64,000 nucleotides of DNA from Halorussus amylolyticus. Lineage in GTDB: Archaea; Halobacteriota; Halobacteria; Halobacteriales; Haladaptataceae. The stretch spans positions 1-64,000 of the forward strand of contig NZ_ML974138.1 in NCBI RefSeq assembly GCF_004143485.2. Reading direction: 5' to 3'. Shown one piece after another: positions 24,974-32,682 of the stretch (position 1 is its first letter; every line of letters begins with the position of its first letter). A model generated the notes under the pieces. It did no database searches. It saw only the letters and a list, made by a program, of their open reading frames with translations, and had not been told where the DNA came from. The translations under genes were made by a program, and so were the position numbers.

Positions 24974-26266
24974 GTGCCAGCACTCGAAGACTCGCTCGAA
25001 ATCGGCGGTCTGATGGTTCCGAACCGGCTCTACCGCGCGCCGCTCCTCGAATGCGCGGGCAACGGCCCGGACGCGGTCGAAACCCTGATTCGGGAACTCG
25101 AACCCGCCGCGGCGGCCGGGGCCGGACTCGTCTGTCAGGGCGCGACCATCGTTCGCGAGGAGGGCGGATGCGCCGCGCCGGGGATGACGAGCGTGGCCGA
25201 CCCCGAGTTCGTCGCCCGACTGTCTCGACTCACCGACGCGATTCACGACCACGGCGCGAAAATTTTCGTCCAACTCGAACACGGCGGTCTCCGGAGCATG
25301 GAGACGTGGCACGCCGAGTACCGCGAGGAGCATCCCGATTTGGGCCAGCTCGCGGTGTCCCGACCGCCGGGACTCCTGCGCGCGCTCGACCGACTCGGAT
25401 TCCTGAGCTACGACGCCTGCGTCCTCTCGACCGACGAGGTGTACGACCTCGCCGCCGACTTCGGCCGCTCGGCGAAGTACGCCGCCGACGCGGGCTACGA
25501 CGGCGTCCACATCGCCGGAGCGAACATGGGCATCGTCCAGCAGTTCCTCTCGCCGTTCTACAACCGCCGGGACGACGAGTTCGGCGACGGGGTGCGATTT
25601 CTCGAACTCGTCCACGACGAGATTCGAGCGCGAGCGGGCGACGTGCCCCTAATGGCGAAGGTGCCCGCCGAGACCGAAGCGCCGCCGTTCGTTCGGCAGA
25701 GACTCGGGACCGAGGACGCCGTGGAAATCTGCGCTCGCCTCGACGAAATCGGGTACGACGCAGTTGTGCCCGTGACGGCGTCGGTCTTCTGGGACATGAG
25801 CATCGTCCGCGGGGAGTTTCCGGAGGCCGCGTGGCGCGACGACCGCTTTCGCGCGGGCTACGCCGCGGCGTTCGGAAGCAGGTGGCGGGCCGGACTCGTC
25901 GCAGCGCTCAATCGACTCGAGGCGTTCGAGTACGGCTTCGAACCGGCGTGGAACCGCGACCTCGCGCGTCGAGTCCGCGAGCGCGTGTCGATTCCGGTGC
26001 TGCTCGAAGGCGGGGTTCGGACCCGCGAGCAAATCGACGGACTGCTCGGAAGCGATTGCGACGCGGTCGGCATGGGGCGGCCGTTCTACGCCGAACCTCG
26101 GCTTCCGGCCCGGATTCTCGGCGCGGACGACGCCGAAGTTGTTTGCGAGAACTGCAACAACTGCACCGTACCGCAGGTCACGGGCGCGCGCGGCGTCTGC
26201 CGGACGCCCGAAGTGCTGGCCGAGAAGGGCGAACTGGAGCGCGAGGGAGCGTACGAACGGGAGTAG
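24974..26266 (+). CDS. Old-yellow-enzyme-type NAD(P)H:flavin oxidoreductase
   Basis: A ~430-residue FMN-dependent TIM barrel of the OYE family. Visible segments: GLMVPNRLYRAPLLEC (start of the barrel), KIFVQLEHGGL, YDGVHIAGANMGIVQQFLSPFYNRRDDEFG, PLMAKVP and IPVLLEGGVRTREQIDGLLGSDCDAVGMGRPF (phosphate-binding site). After the barrel it ends with CENCNNCTVPQVTGARGVC, a cysteine cluster similar to the 4Fe-4S site of 2,4-dienoyl-CoA reductase-type members, but the second reductase domain is absent. There is no ATG before the domain; the GTG at 24974 is the best start, a TTG at 24923 is possible. The substrate is an unknown activated alkene or ketone. Confidence 0.85.
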   Translation: MPALEDSLEIGGLMVPNRLYRAPLLECAGNGPDAVETLIRELEPAAAAGAGLVCQGATIVREEGGCAAPGMTSVADPEFVARLSRLTDAIHDHGAKIFVQLEHGGLRSMETWHAEYREEHPDLGQLAVSRPPGLLRALDRLGFLSYDACVLSTDEVYDLAADFGRSAKYAADAGYDGVHIAGANMGIVQQFLSPFYNRRDDEFGDGVRFLELVHDEIRARAGDVPLMAKVPAETEAPPFVRQRLGTEDAVEICARLDEIGYDAVVPVTASVFWDMSIVRGEFPEAAWRDDRFRAGYAAAFGSRWRAGLVAALNRLEAFEYGFEPAWNRDLARRVRERVSIPVLLEGGVRTREQIDGLLGSDCDAVGMGRPFYAEPRLPARILGADDAEVVCENCNNCTVPQVTGARGVCRTPEVLAEKGELEREGAYERE

Positions 26267-26300
26267 CCAGCGTTACGTGCCGACCGGCCCAATCGCCGAC

Positions 26301-26540
26301 ATGGCCCGCGAAGTCACGCACGAAGCGACTGGCCCGGTGCGACTGGACGAGGACGACTTGGACGAGGAGTACGGCGACATCGCGGTCTGTCTGTGCGGCC
26401 TCTCCGAGGAGTACCCGTTCTGCGACGGCTCGCACCGAGCAACAGAGGACGAGGACGACGGGGCGGTCTACAAGTACGAGGACGACGATGCAAGCCGCGA
26501 ACGCCGCGAAATCGAGGACATCGTCTTCGCCGACGAGTAG
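26301..26540 (+). CDS. CDGSH-type iron-sulfur protein
   Basis: A 79-residue protein whose core CLCGLSEEYPFCDGSHRAT provides the three Cys and one His of a 2Fe-2S CDGSH (mitoNEET-type) cluster. The N-terminal part MAREVTHEATGPVRLDEDDL resembles the usual 'divergent CDGSH with iron-sulfur carrier' proteins of haloarchaea. The ATG at 26301 gives a start with normal acidic composition. It lies 34 nt after the OYE-type gene, which also seems to carry an FeS cluster, so the two may be co-transcribed and act in electron or cluster transfer; the link is by proximity only. Confidence 0.9.
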   Translation: MAREVTHEATGPVRLDEDDLDEEYGDIAVCLCGLSEEYPFCDGSHRATEDEDDGAVYKYEDDDASRERREIEDIVFADE

Positions 26541-26557
26541 AATTTACGACGGCCAGG

Positions 26558-27796
26558 CTACTCCGTGAGCGCCCGGAGTCGCTCGGGAAGGTCGTCCAAA
26601 TCGACCGTCTCCGGGTCGGTCCCTGCATCGCCGAGTTCGCGGAATCCGGTCCCGGTCAGGACCGCGACCGCCTCGTCGTCCGCCGCGAGGTCGCCCGATT
26701 CGGTGAGTTTGCGGATTCCGGCCAGCGAGGTCGCCGACGCGGGTTCGACGCAGAAGCCAGCGCCCTCGGCCAGTCGGGCCTTCGCGTCCAGAATCTCGTC
26801 GTCCGTCACCGAGAGAACCGCGCCGCCGGTCTCACGGGCCGCCGCGAGCGCGCGCGTGCCGCTCGGCGGGTCCGAGTTTGCGATGGAGTAGGCGACCGTT
26901 TCGTCCGCAGTGGTCGCAGTTACTTCGTCGGCCCCTTCGCGGTAGGCCTGCGCGATGGGGTCGCAGGCCGCGGCCTGTACGAAGTAGAGTCGCGGGAGCG
27001 AATCGGCGCCGAGCAGGCCCGCGGCTTCGAGTTCGCGAAGCGCCTTCCACGACGCGCTGGCGTGGCCGCCGCTACTGGTCGGGACGACGATGGCATCGGG
27101 CGCGGCGCGGTCGGCGACCGCGCCGCGCCGGGCGAACGCCTCGCAGATTTCGAGCGCGGTGGTCTTCTGGCCCGCGACTCGAAGCGGCGTGTCGGAGTTG
27201 ACGAACTCGACGGGCGAGTCCGTTTCGAGCGTGTCGTAGTAGAGTCGGCCGTAGTCGCCCGCGATTCGAAGGACCTCGGGACCGTACTGCGCGATGGCAG
27301 TGAGTCGCTCGGTCGAGATGTCGTCGGGCACGAGGACGACGCACTCGGCGTCGGTTCCGGCGGCGTGGGCCGACACGCTGATTGCCATGTTACCGTGCGA
27401 GACGGTGCCGACCCACTCTCGGCCCGCCGCAGCGGCCCACGCTACGCCCACCGCGCTCCCCCTATCCTTGAAGCTCCCAGTGGGGTTCTCGCTCTCGTCT
27501 TTGAGCCAGAGGCGACACCCGGCGTAGTCGTCGAGTCCGTTCGCTCGGACGAGCGGGGTGTCGCCCGCGGCAGACCCGACGCCCTCGCGATGTTCGACCG
27601 GCAGGAGGTCGGCGTAGCGCCACGGGCCGGAGGTGCGGCCCGGCCCGTCGCCTTCCCGACCGACACTTTCGGGCCACCCGAAGTCTTCAGATTCGGTGTC
27701 GAACCAGAGCGGTTCGCCGCAGTCGCATCGCTTGCTGTCAGGGAATGTGGCGGTCGCGCCGCACCGATAGCAGGTCAGACCGAGAGTGTCAGTCAT
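26558..27796 (-). CDS. Threonine synthase-like PLP enzyme
   Basis: A 412-residue fold-type II PLP enzyme. It begins with a zinc-ribbon-like part CYRCGATATFPDSKRCDCG typical of archaeal threonine synthase, then GDTPLVRANGL, KDESENPTGSFKDRG with the Schiff-base lysine, TVSHGNMAISVSAHA and PTSSGGHASASWKALRELE. Threonine synthase converts O-phosphohomoserine to threonine, but paralogs with other dehydratase roles are common, so the substrate is open. Its ATG overlaps the stop of the upstream aldolase gene by 4 bp; the two form one unit. A 31-bp inverted repeat (27099-27129) lies inside the coding region. Confidence 0.85.
   Translation of the reverse strand: MTDTLGLTCYRCGATATFPDSKRCDCGEPLWFDTESEDFGWPESVGREGDGPGRTSGPWRYADLLPVEHREGVGSAAGDTPLVRANGLDDYAGCRLWLKDESENPTGSFKDRGSAVGVAWAAAAGREWVGTVSHGNMAISVSAHAAGTDAECVVLVPDDISTERLTAIAQYGPEVLRIAGDYGRLYYDTLETDSPVEFVNSDTPLRVAGQKTTALEICEAFARRGAVADRAAPDAIVVPTSSGGHASASWKALRELEAAGLLGADSLPRLYFVQAAACDPIAQAYREGADEVTATTADETVAYSIANSDPPSGTRALAAARETGGAVLSVTDDEILDAKARLAEGAGFCVEPASATSLAGIRKLTESGDLAADDEAVAVLTGTGFRELGDAGTDPETVDLDDLPERLRALTE
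27099..27129. repeat. Inverted repeat with 14-bp arms inside the PLP enzyme gene
   Basis: Arms GGCGCGGCGCGGTC and GACCGCGCCGCGCC with a GGC spacer. The frame of the threonine synthase-like gene runs through it. Confidence 0.85.
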
Positions 27797-28554
27797 CGCA
27801 TCGCGTCCTCGTACGTGGTGTGGGCGCGCTCGGCCCCTTCGGCGAGGTAGCCAGCGTCCACGCCGACGACCTGATAGTCGTAGCCGTAGTCGGCCCAGAG
27901 CCGAATCTCGTCGGTGTTGGTCGCCAGCGTGCCGACCGGCGTGTCGCTCGCGTGGGCCGCGTCGATAACGTCGGCCACCGCGTCGGCGAACGTCTCGGAC
28001 TCGTACTCGCCGAAGGCGTCGAGCGACCCCGAGAGGTCGGCCGGGCCGACGAGCAGGGCGTCGATACCCTCGACAGCGGCGATATCGGCGGCGTTCCCGA
28101 CCGCGCGCTCGGTCTCGATTTGGACGATGGTCGCGAGGTCGTCGCCCGCGGATTCGACGGCCGAGTCGAGTTCTCGGCCGTAGTCGTTCGCGCGCGACCC
28201 GGCGATGCCCCGGATTCCCTCCGGCGGGTAGCGGACGGCCTCGACCGCCTCGCGCGCCTCGTCGGCCGTCTGGACCATCGGGACGAGGACACCGGAAACG
28301 CCGGTGTCGAGCACGCGCTTGATTCGGACCGGGTCGTTCCACGCCACGCGGGCGATTGGCTCGGCGTCCCCGGCGGATTCGACGGCGCGCGCCGCGTTCG
28401 CGACCGATTCGGTGTCGGTCGTCGCGTGCTCGGTGTCCACGACGACGAAGTCGGCGTCCCGGCCGCAGAGTTCCGCCACGGTCGGGTCACCGATGGAGAG
28501 CCACTGGCCGACGACCGGTTCGCCGCTTCGGAGTTCGCGCTTGAAGTCCGTCAT
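27793..28554 (-). CDS. HpcH/HpaI-family aldolase
   Basis: A 253-residue class II aldolase of the 2-keto-3-deoxy-sugar-acid type. Motifs match the family: FVVVDTEHATTD (Asp/Glu/His metal site), NDPVRIKRVLDTGVSGVLVPMVQTADEAREAVEAVRYPPEGIRG, IVQIETERAVGNAADIAAVEGIDALLVGPADLSGSL. It catalyses reversible cleavage of 2-oxo-3-deoxy acids to pyruvate and an aldehyde. The ATG at 28554 is preferred; the longer frame upstream is Arg/Ala-rich and unlike the family. It is translationally coupled to the PLP enzyme, so the pair may serve one pathway, which I cannot name. Confidence 0.9.
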   Translation of the reverse strand: MTDFKRELRSGEPVVGQWLSIGDPTVAELCGRDADFVVVDTEHATTDTESVANAARAVESAGDAEPIARVAWNDPVRIKRVLDTGVSGVLVPMVQTADEAREAVEAVRYPPEGIRGIAGSRANDYGRELDSAVESAGDDLATIVQIETERAVGNAADIAAVEGIDALLVGPADLSGSLDAFGEYESETFADAVADVIDAAHASDTPVGTLATNTDEIRLWADYGYDYQVVGVDAGYLAEGAERAHTTYEDAMR

Positions 28555-28600
28555 GGCAGAACCCTCGGGCGCACCCGGCAAGTAGGTTTCCGACGCGGCA

Positions 28601-28631
28601 GGCGAGCGCGGCGCGGTGCGCCGCGCTCGCC
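28601..28631. repeat. Intergenic inverted repeat with perfect 14-bp arms
   Basis: Arms GGCGAGCGCGGCGC and GCGCCGCGCTCGCC with a GGT spacer, 47 nt upstream of the aldolase start. Not shared in sequence with the other palindromes. Confidence 0.85.
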
Positions 28632-28701
28632 GCAACGGGGCGCTGGAATCGACTGGTGAGACAGTCCACCGGGAATCGGCCGGTGAATCGACCGAAGGGA
28701 G

Positions 28702-28882
28702 GGAATGAAAGGGGCCGCCCGGTCGCGTTTACTGTAGTCGTCTCACCGACCCCTATTCGGCGCGGGCGGTGGTCACGCGAGCGGAGCGAGGGTGACCTCG
28801 GAAGACGCGGTTTGTCTTCCGGCGCGGAGAGCGCCGAATATGTCGGTGAGCGACCGCGACCGGGCGGGGGCTTTCTGGCTGT
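28702..28882. repeat. Structured dispersed element, copy 3 (about 181 nt)
   Basis: Ends as in copies 1 and 2 (GGAATGAAAGGGGCCGCC and GGGGGCTTTCTGGCTGTC). The terminal stem is CCGCCCGGTCGCG with CGCGACCGGGCGG; the central stem CTCACCGA with TCGGTGAG and TATTCGGCGC with GCGCCGAATA. The apical loop holds the 52-bp module (28771-28822) that in copy 2 lies 3' of the central stem, here in reverse orientation (50 of 52 bases identical). A partial extra copy of the tail (TTTTCTGGCTGTCGG) occurs at 28925-28939. The stretch 28883-29035 holds nothing else I can name. Confidence 0.8.
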
Positions 28883-29035
28883 CGTTGGTTCTATAATTTC
28901 CGCGATTCAGAGAGCACACCGGAGTTTTCTGGCTGTCGGGATGCTACAAGTCGTTGTCCGGGCCCGAGTGAGCAGACGAACGGTTCCGAATCGAGGTCAA
29001 CGCACGTACGGGGAAAACGATTCCAAAAACGACCC

Positions 29036-29314
29036 CTAGTTCGCACGAACGCTGAAGACGATGAACAGATACCCCACAGTCGTCACGGCGTAGTTCACCG
29101 TCAACAGCGTGCGACTCTGCGAAAAATCGGTCATGAACGCGCTGAACGTAGTGGCGACCGCGGCGGCGACCACGAGCGAGAACCCGACCGCGAGCAGGAG
29201 CATCGACTTGCGCTCGGTCTCGACGTACGCGCGCGTCGCCATCGCCACCAGCGTCAAACCGACGATTACGAGGGCGGCGCTGAGGACGACGTAGACCGCT
29301 TCCATCGGTTGCAT
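29036..29314 (-). CDS. Small three-helix membrane protein (DUF7521-like)
   Basis: A 92-residue membrane protein with three helices (about 5-25, 40-60, 70-90) and charges concentrated in one loop (YVETERKS). It resembles the small haloarchaeal DUF7521 proteins that often sit beside ArsR-type regulators, but no such regulator is adjacent here. A TATA-like TTTAAATTG around 29347 lies about 26-33 nt upstream of the ATG. Function unknown. Confidence 0.7.
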   Translation of the reverse strand: MQPMEAVYVVLSAALVIVGLTLVAMATRAYVETERKSMLLLAVGFSLVVAAAVATTFSAFMTDFSQSRTLLTVNYAVTTVGYLFIVFSVRAN

Positions 29315-29379
29315 TCGATTCCCGGAACGCTACTCATTCCAGCAATTTAAAGATAGGTAGTTGTTATCAACAGGGATAA

Positions 29380-32355
29380 TCAGCGGGCGAGCGCGGCCGC
29401 CAACCGTTCGACGGGATGGGCCGGTCGCTCGTCGTGGAGTTGCGACCGGCAGGATGCACCCGGCGCGACCACGGCCTCGGCGTCCGCGTCGCCGAATTGG
29501 TCGCGGAGAATCGAGCCGATAGCCTGCGAGAGGTCGTAGTGTTCGGCGTGGTAGCCGAAGCTTCCGGCCATGCCACAGCATCCCGAATCGAGCGCCTCGA
29601 CCTCGTAGCCCGCGCGCCGAAGGACCGCGGCGGCGTGGGCGTCGGTGCCGACCGCCTTCTGATTGCAGTGGCCGTGGTACGCGAGTCGGTCGCCGGGCGC
29701 GTCGAAGTCGAGGCGGTCGTCGAGTCGCTCTCGGTCGATGTACTCGCAGACGCCGTAGGCGTTCTCGGCGACCGTCTCCACGTCGGGACCGTCCAACAAG
29801 TCGCGGTACTCGTCCTGCACCATCACGGCGTCGGAGGGTTCGACGTACACCACCGACCAGCCCTCGCGGACTCGGGGCGCGAACTGTTCGACGTTCGACG
29901 CGGCGCGTGAGCGCGCCGCGTCGAGCAGGCCCTCGGAGTAGGCAGGCCGCCCGCTCGATTCGGCGTCGGGCACCTCGACCCGGACGCCCGCGGCTTCGAG
30001 GACCTGCACCGCGGCCCGGCCCGCCGCCGGGTAGACGTAGTTGGTGTAGGTGTCGGGGACGAGCAGGACGCGGTCCGTCGCGTTCCCGACGGGAACGCGC
30101 GGACCGCCGCGCGCGTCGAACCACGATTCGAACGACTGGTCGGCGAACTCCGGCGGGTCGCGCTCGCGGGCGACCCCGACCACTTTTTCCGCGACGAGGC
30201 CGCTTCCGGGGAGGTCGGCCAGCCAGTTCGAGACGGGCGCGAGCGCGCTCCCAACCCGTGCGAGGCGGTCCACATCGGCGAACAGGCGCTCACGGAGACC
30301 GACGCCCTCGCGTTCGTGGTAGCGGTGTTTGACCTCGGCTTTGAGTTTGGCCAAATCGACGCCCGTCGGGCAGTCGCTCTGACAGCCCTTACATCCAAGA
30401 CAGAGGTCGAGGACCTCCTGCTGGAATCGCTCGGAGTACATCTCGTCTTCCGAGAGTTCGCCGGAGATGGCGGCCCGGAGCATGTTCGCCCGGCCGCGTG
30501 TGGTCGCCATCTCCTCGTTCATCCCGCGATAGGAGGGGCACATCACGTCCGAGTCGGTCTGTCGGCAGGTGCCACACCCGTTGCAGAGTTCCACGAGATG
30601 CGAGAAGCCGCCCTCTTCCGAGAAGTCCTGCTCGGTGGTCGGTTCGAGCGACGAGTACGCTGGGCCGTACCGGAGATTTTCGCGCATGTCGGTGGGGGAA
30701 TCGTCCCGAAACACCACCTTGCCGGGGTTCATCCGCCAGTCGGGGTCGAACACGGTCTTGAGTTCCCTGAACGCCGACCAGAGTTCGGGACCGTACATCT
30801 TGGGGTTGAACTGCGTCCGGGCGAGACCGTCGCCGTGTTCGCCCGAGAACGACCCCCGGTGGTCCAGCACGAGCGAGGTCACGTCCTCGGCGATGGACTG
30901 CATCTTCTCGATGCCCTCGCCGTCCTTTAGATTCAGTACCGGCCGGATGTGAAGCGTGCCGCTCCCGGCGTGGGCGAAGTAGGCCGCCGAGGTGTCGTGG
31001 GCTTTCAGCACGCCCATGAACCCCTGGACGTACTCGGCGAGTTCGTCCGGCGGGACCGACGCGTCCTCGATAAACGGGTAGGGCTTCGGGTCGCCCTCCA
31101 TGCTCATCAGGAGCGGAATCGCGGCCTTTCGGAGCTTCCAGAGCTTCGCCTGTTCGTCGGGAGCGTAGGCTTCCAGCACGTCGAAGGCCGCGCCCGCGTG
31201 GACGAAGTGAGCCGAGGTTTCCGCGATGGCTCCTTCCAAGTCGTCGGTGCCTTCCGAGTCGAACTCCAGCATGAGCGCCGCGGCGGCACCCTCGGGAATA
31301 GGGTCGGCGTACTCGGCGTACTCCGACGACTCGCGGGCGAGTCGGAACACCTCCTCGTCCATGAGTTCGACCGCGCTCGGGTCGAATTCGAGCGCTTCGG
31401 GCACCGCCTCCATCGCGGTCACGAGGTCGTCGAAGCAGTAGAGCGCGAGCGCGGTCTCCTCGGGTCGCGAAACGAGCGAGAGGGTCGCCTCGGTCACGAC
31501 GCCGAGCGTCCCCTCCGCGCCCACGAACAGCTTGGAGAGATTCACACATACGTTTCCGTTTGCGTTTTGGTAAACGACTTCGTGGAGGTTGTACCCCGAC
31601 ACCGACCGCTTGAGGTCCGGATAGCGAGACTCGATTTCGTCGGCGTTGGCCTCGACCAACTCCCGGACCGTCCGATACAGGTCGGCCTCGCGGTCGTCAC
31701 CGGACACGATTTCGTCCCATTCGGGACTGTCGAGAACGATTTCGCGGGCGTGGACGGGCGTGCCGTCCGCCAGAACCGCCCGGACCTCCTCGACGTAGGC
31801 GTCCGTGATTCCGTACCGGACCGAGTGCGCTCCGGTGGAGTTGTTCCCGATGCCGCCGCCGATGGTCGCGCGATTCGAGGAGGCGGGGTCGGGCGCGAAC
31901 TTCAGACCCCACTCCGCGAGGTGGGCGTCTAGATCGTCCTGCACGACTCCGGGTTGGACCGTCGCGCGCTCGGCGTCGGGGTCCACGTCCAGAATCGCGT
32001 CCATGTGCCGCGAGAAGTCGAGGACGACACAGCCCGGCCCCACCGTCTGGCCCGCGAGCGACGAGCCAGCGCCTCGGGGCAGGACCGGCGCGTCGTGGTC
32101 GGCCGCGACTTCCATCGCGGTTCGAACGTCGGCCGAATCGGTCGGGAACACGACGCCCGCCGGGCGGGCCTGATAGATGCTCCCGTCGGTCGCGTAGAGG
32201 ATTTGGGTGTACTCGTCGAACCGAACCGCACCGTCGCAGGCGCTCCGGAGGTCGGCCGCGAGTTCGGCGTGGGCGGGGTCGTCGGGCGCGTCGATGTCGA
32301 GCGACTCTCGGAACGCCTCGAAATCCGGGGCGTCGGACCGGGAGGGAGAAGACAT
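29380..32355 (-). CDS. D-lactate dehydrogenase-type FAD/FeS oxidoreductase (GlcD-GlpC fusion)
   Basis: A 991-residue flavoprotein. Order: FAD_binding_4 domain (ARPAGVVFPTDSADVRTAMEVA, PRGAGSSLAGQ, NRATIGGGIGNNSTGAHSVRYG; about 60-250), FAD-oxidase C domain (to about 560), two 4Fe-4S motifs (CNGCGTCRQTDSDVMCPSYRG and CLGCKGCQSDCPTGVDL), and a C-terminal CCG domain (GHCNQKAVG, DSGCCGMAGSFGYH). It should oxidise D-lactate or another 2-hydroxy acid and pass electrons to the respiratory chain. The ATG at 32355 is about 25 nt from a TATA box (ATTTAAGCC near 32379), which argues against the longer frame. Its C-terminal half is related to that of the LutB-LutA fusion at 49185. Confidence 0.92.
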   Translation of the reverse strand: MSSPSRSDAPDFEAFRESLDIDAPDDPAHAELAADLRSACDGAVRFDEYTQILYATDGSIYQARPAGVVFPTDSADVRTAMEVAADHDAPVLPRGAGSSLAGQTVGPGCVVLDFSRHMDAILDVDPDAERATVQPGVVQDDLDAHLAEWGLKFAPDPASSNRATIGGGIGNNSTGAHSVRYGITDAYVEEVRAVLADGTPVHAREIVLDSPEWDEIVSGDDREADLYRTVRELVEANADEIESRYPDLKRSVSGYNLHEVVYQNANGNVCVNLSKLFVGAEGTLGVVTEATLSLVSRPEETALALYCFDDLVTAMEAVPEALEFDPSAVELMDEEVFRLARESSEYAEYADPIPEGAAAALMLEFDSEGTDDLEGAIAETSAHFVHAGAAFDVLEAYAPDEQAKLWKLRKAAIPLLMSMEGDPKPYPFIEDASVPPDELAEYVQGFMGVLKAHDTSAAYFAHAGSGTLHIRPVLNLKDGEGIEKMQSIAEDVTSLVLDHRGSFSGEHGDGLARTQFNPKMYGPELWSAFRELKTVFDPDWRMNPGKVVFRDDSPTDMRENLRYGPAYSSLEPTTEQDFSEEGGFSHLVELCNGCGTCRQTDSDVMCPSYRGMNEEMATTRGRANMLRAAISGELSEDEMYSERFQQEVLDLCLGCKGCQSDCPTGVDLAKLKAEVKHRYHEREGVGLRERLFADVDRLARVGSALAPVSNWLADLPGSGLVAEKVVGVARERDPPEFADQSFESWFDARGGPRVPVGNATDRVLLVPDTYTNYVYPAAGRAAVQVLEAAGVRVEVPDAESSGRPAYSEGLLDAARSRAASNVEQFAPRVREGWSVVYVEPSDAVMVQDEYRDLLDGPDVETVAENAYGVCEYIDRERLDDRLDFDAPGDRLAYHGHCNQKAVGTDAHAAAVLRRAGYEVEALDSGCCGMAGSFGYHAEHYDLSQAIGSILRDQFGDADAEAVVAPGASCRSQLHDERPAHPVERLAAALAR

Positions 32356-32682
32356 GGTACATTGTGGCACGCGAGAGGGCTTAAATCCGAGGTGCGAACC
32401 GAGAAACTGTGACCCGACTCGCGAGCGAACGACCGACTCGGCCACACGACGAAGCCAACGCGGCGGCTCTGTCGAAGTCCTCTTGTTCAAGAATAAAATC
32501 GGGTGAAACACCCGATTGATGGAGACTGCGAATTGACCGCGGAGAGTCCTATCAGTTACAGATGATGTTCGGACCGTGCACTATAGTTCCCCATCTCATT
32601 TATTGTCGGAAATTAATGCCGGTCAAGTGAACTCAGTGGTTATGAAATGAAATAAATGGCTACCGAGCAAATGTGTAGGTAG
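32356..32682. other. 327-bp gap between divergent genes, AT-rich right half
   Basis: The left part holds the promoter of the D-lactate dehydrogenase-type gene (minus strand). A small hairpin AATCGGGTG-AAA-CACCCGATT lies at 32497-32517. From about 32550 the base composition drops towards AT, marking the start of the AT-richer segment that includes the next gene; a GAAATAAATGG element (32645-32656) fits as its TATA box. No gene seen. Confidence 0.5.

Noticed and set aside
24724-26568. Very long plus-strand frame rich in Arg/Pro overlapping the OYE-type gene
   Set aside because: It is a shadow frame of the flavoprotein gene in GC-rich DNA; composition is not protein-like.
11348-28882. Calling the three-copy element a standard insertion sequence
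   Set aside because: No transposase gene, no clear target duplications at the flanks, and conserved sequence extends outside the inverted arms.
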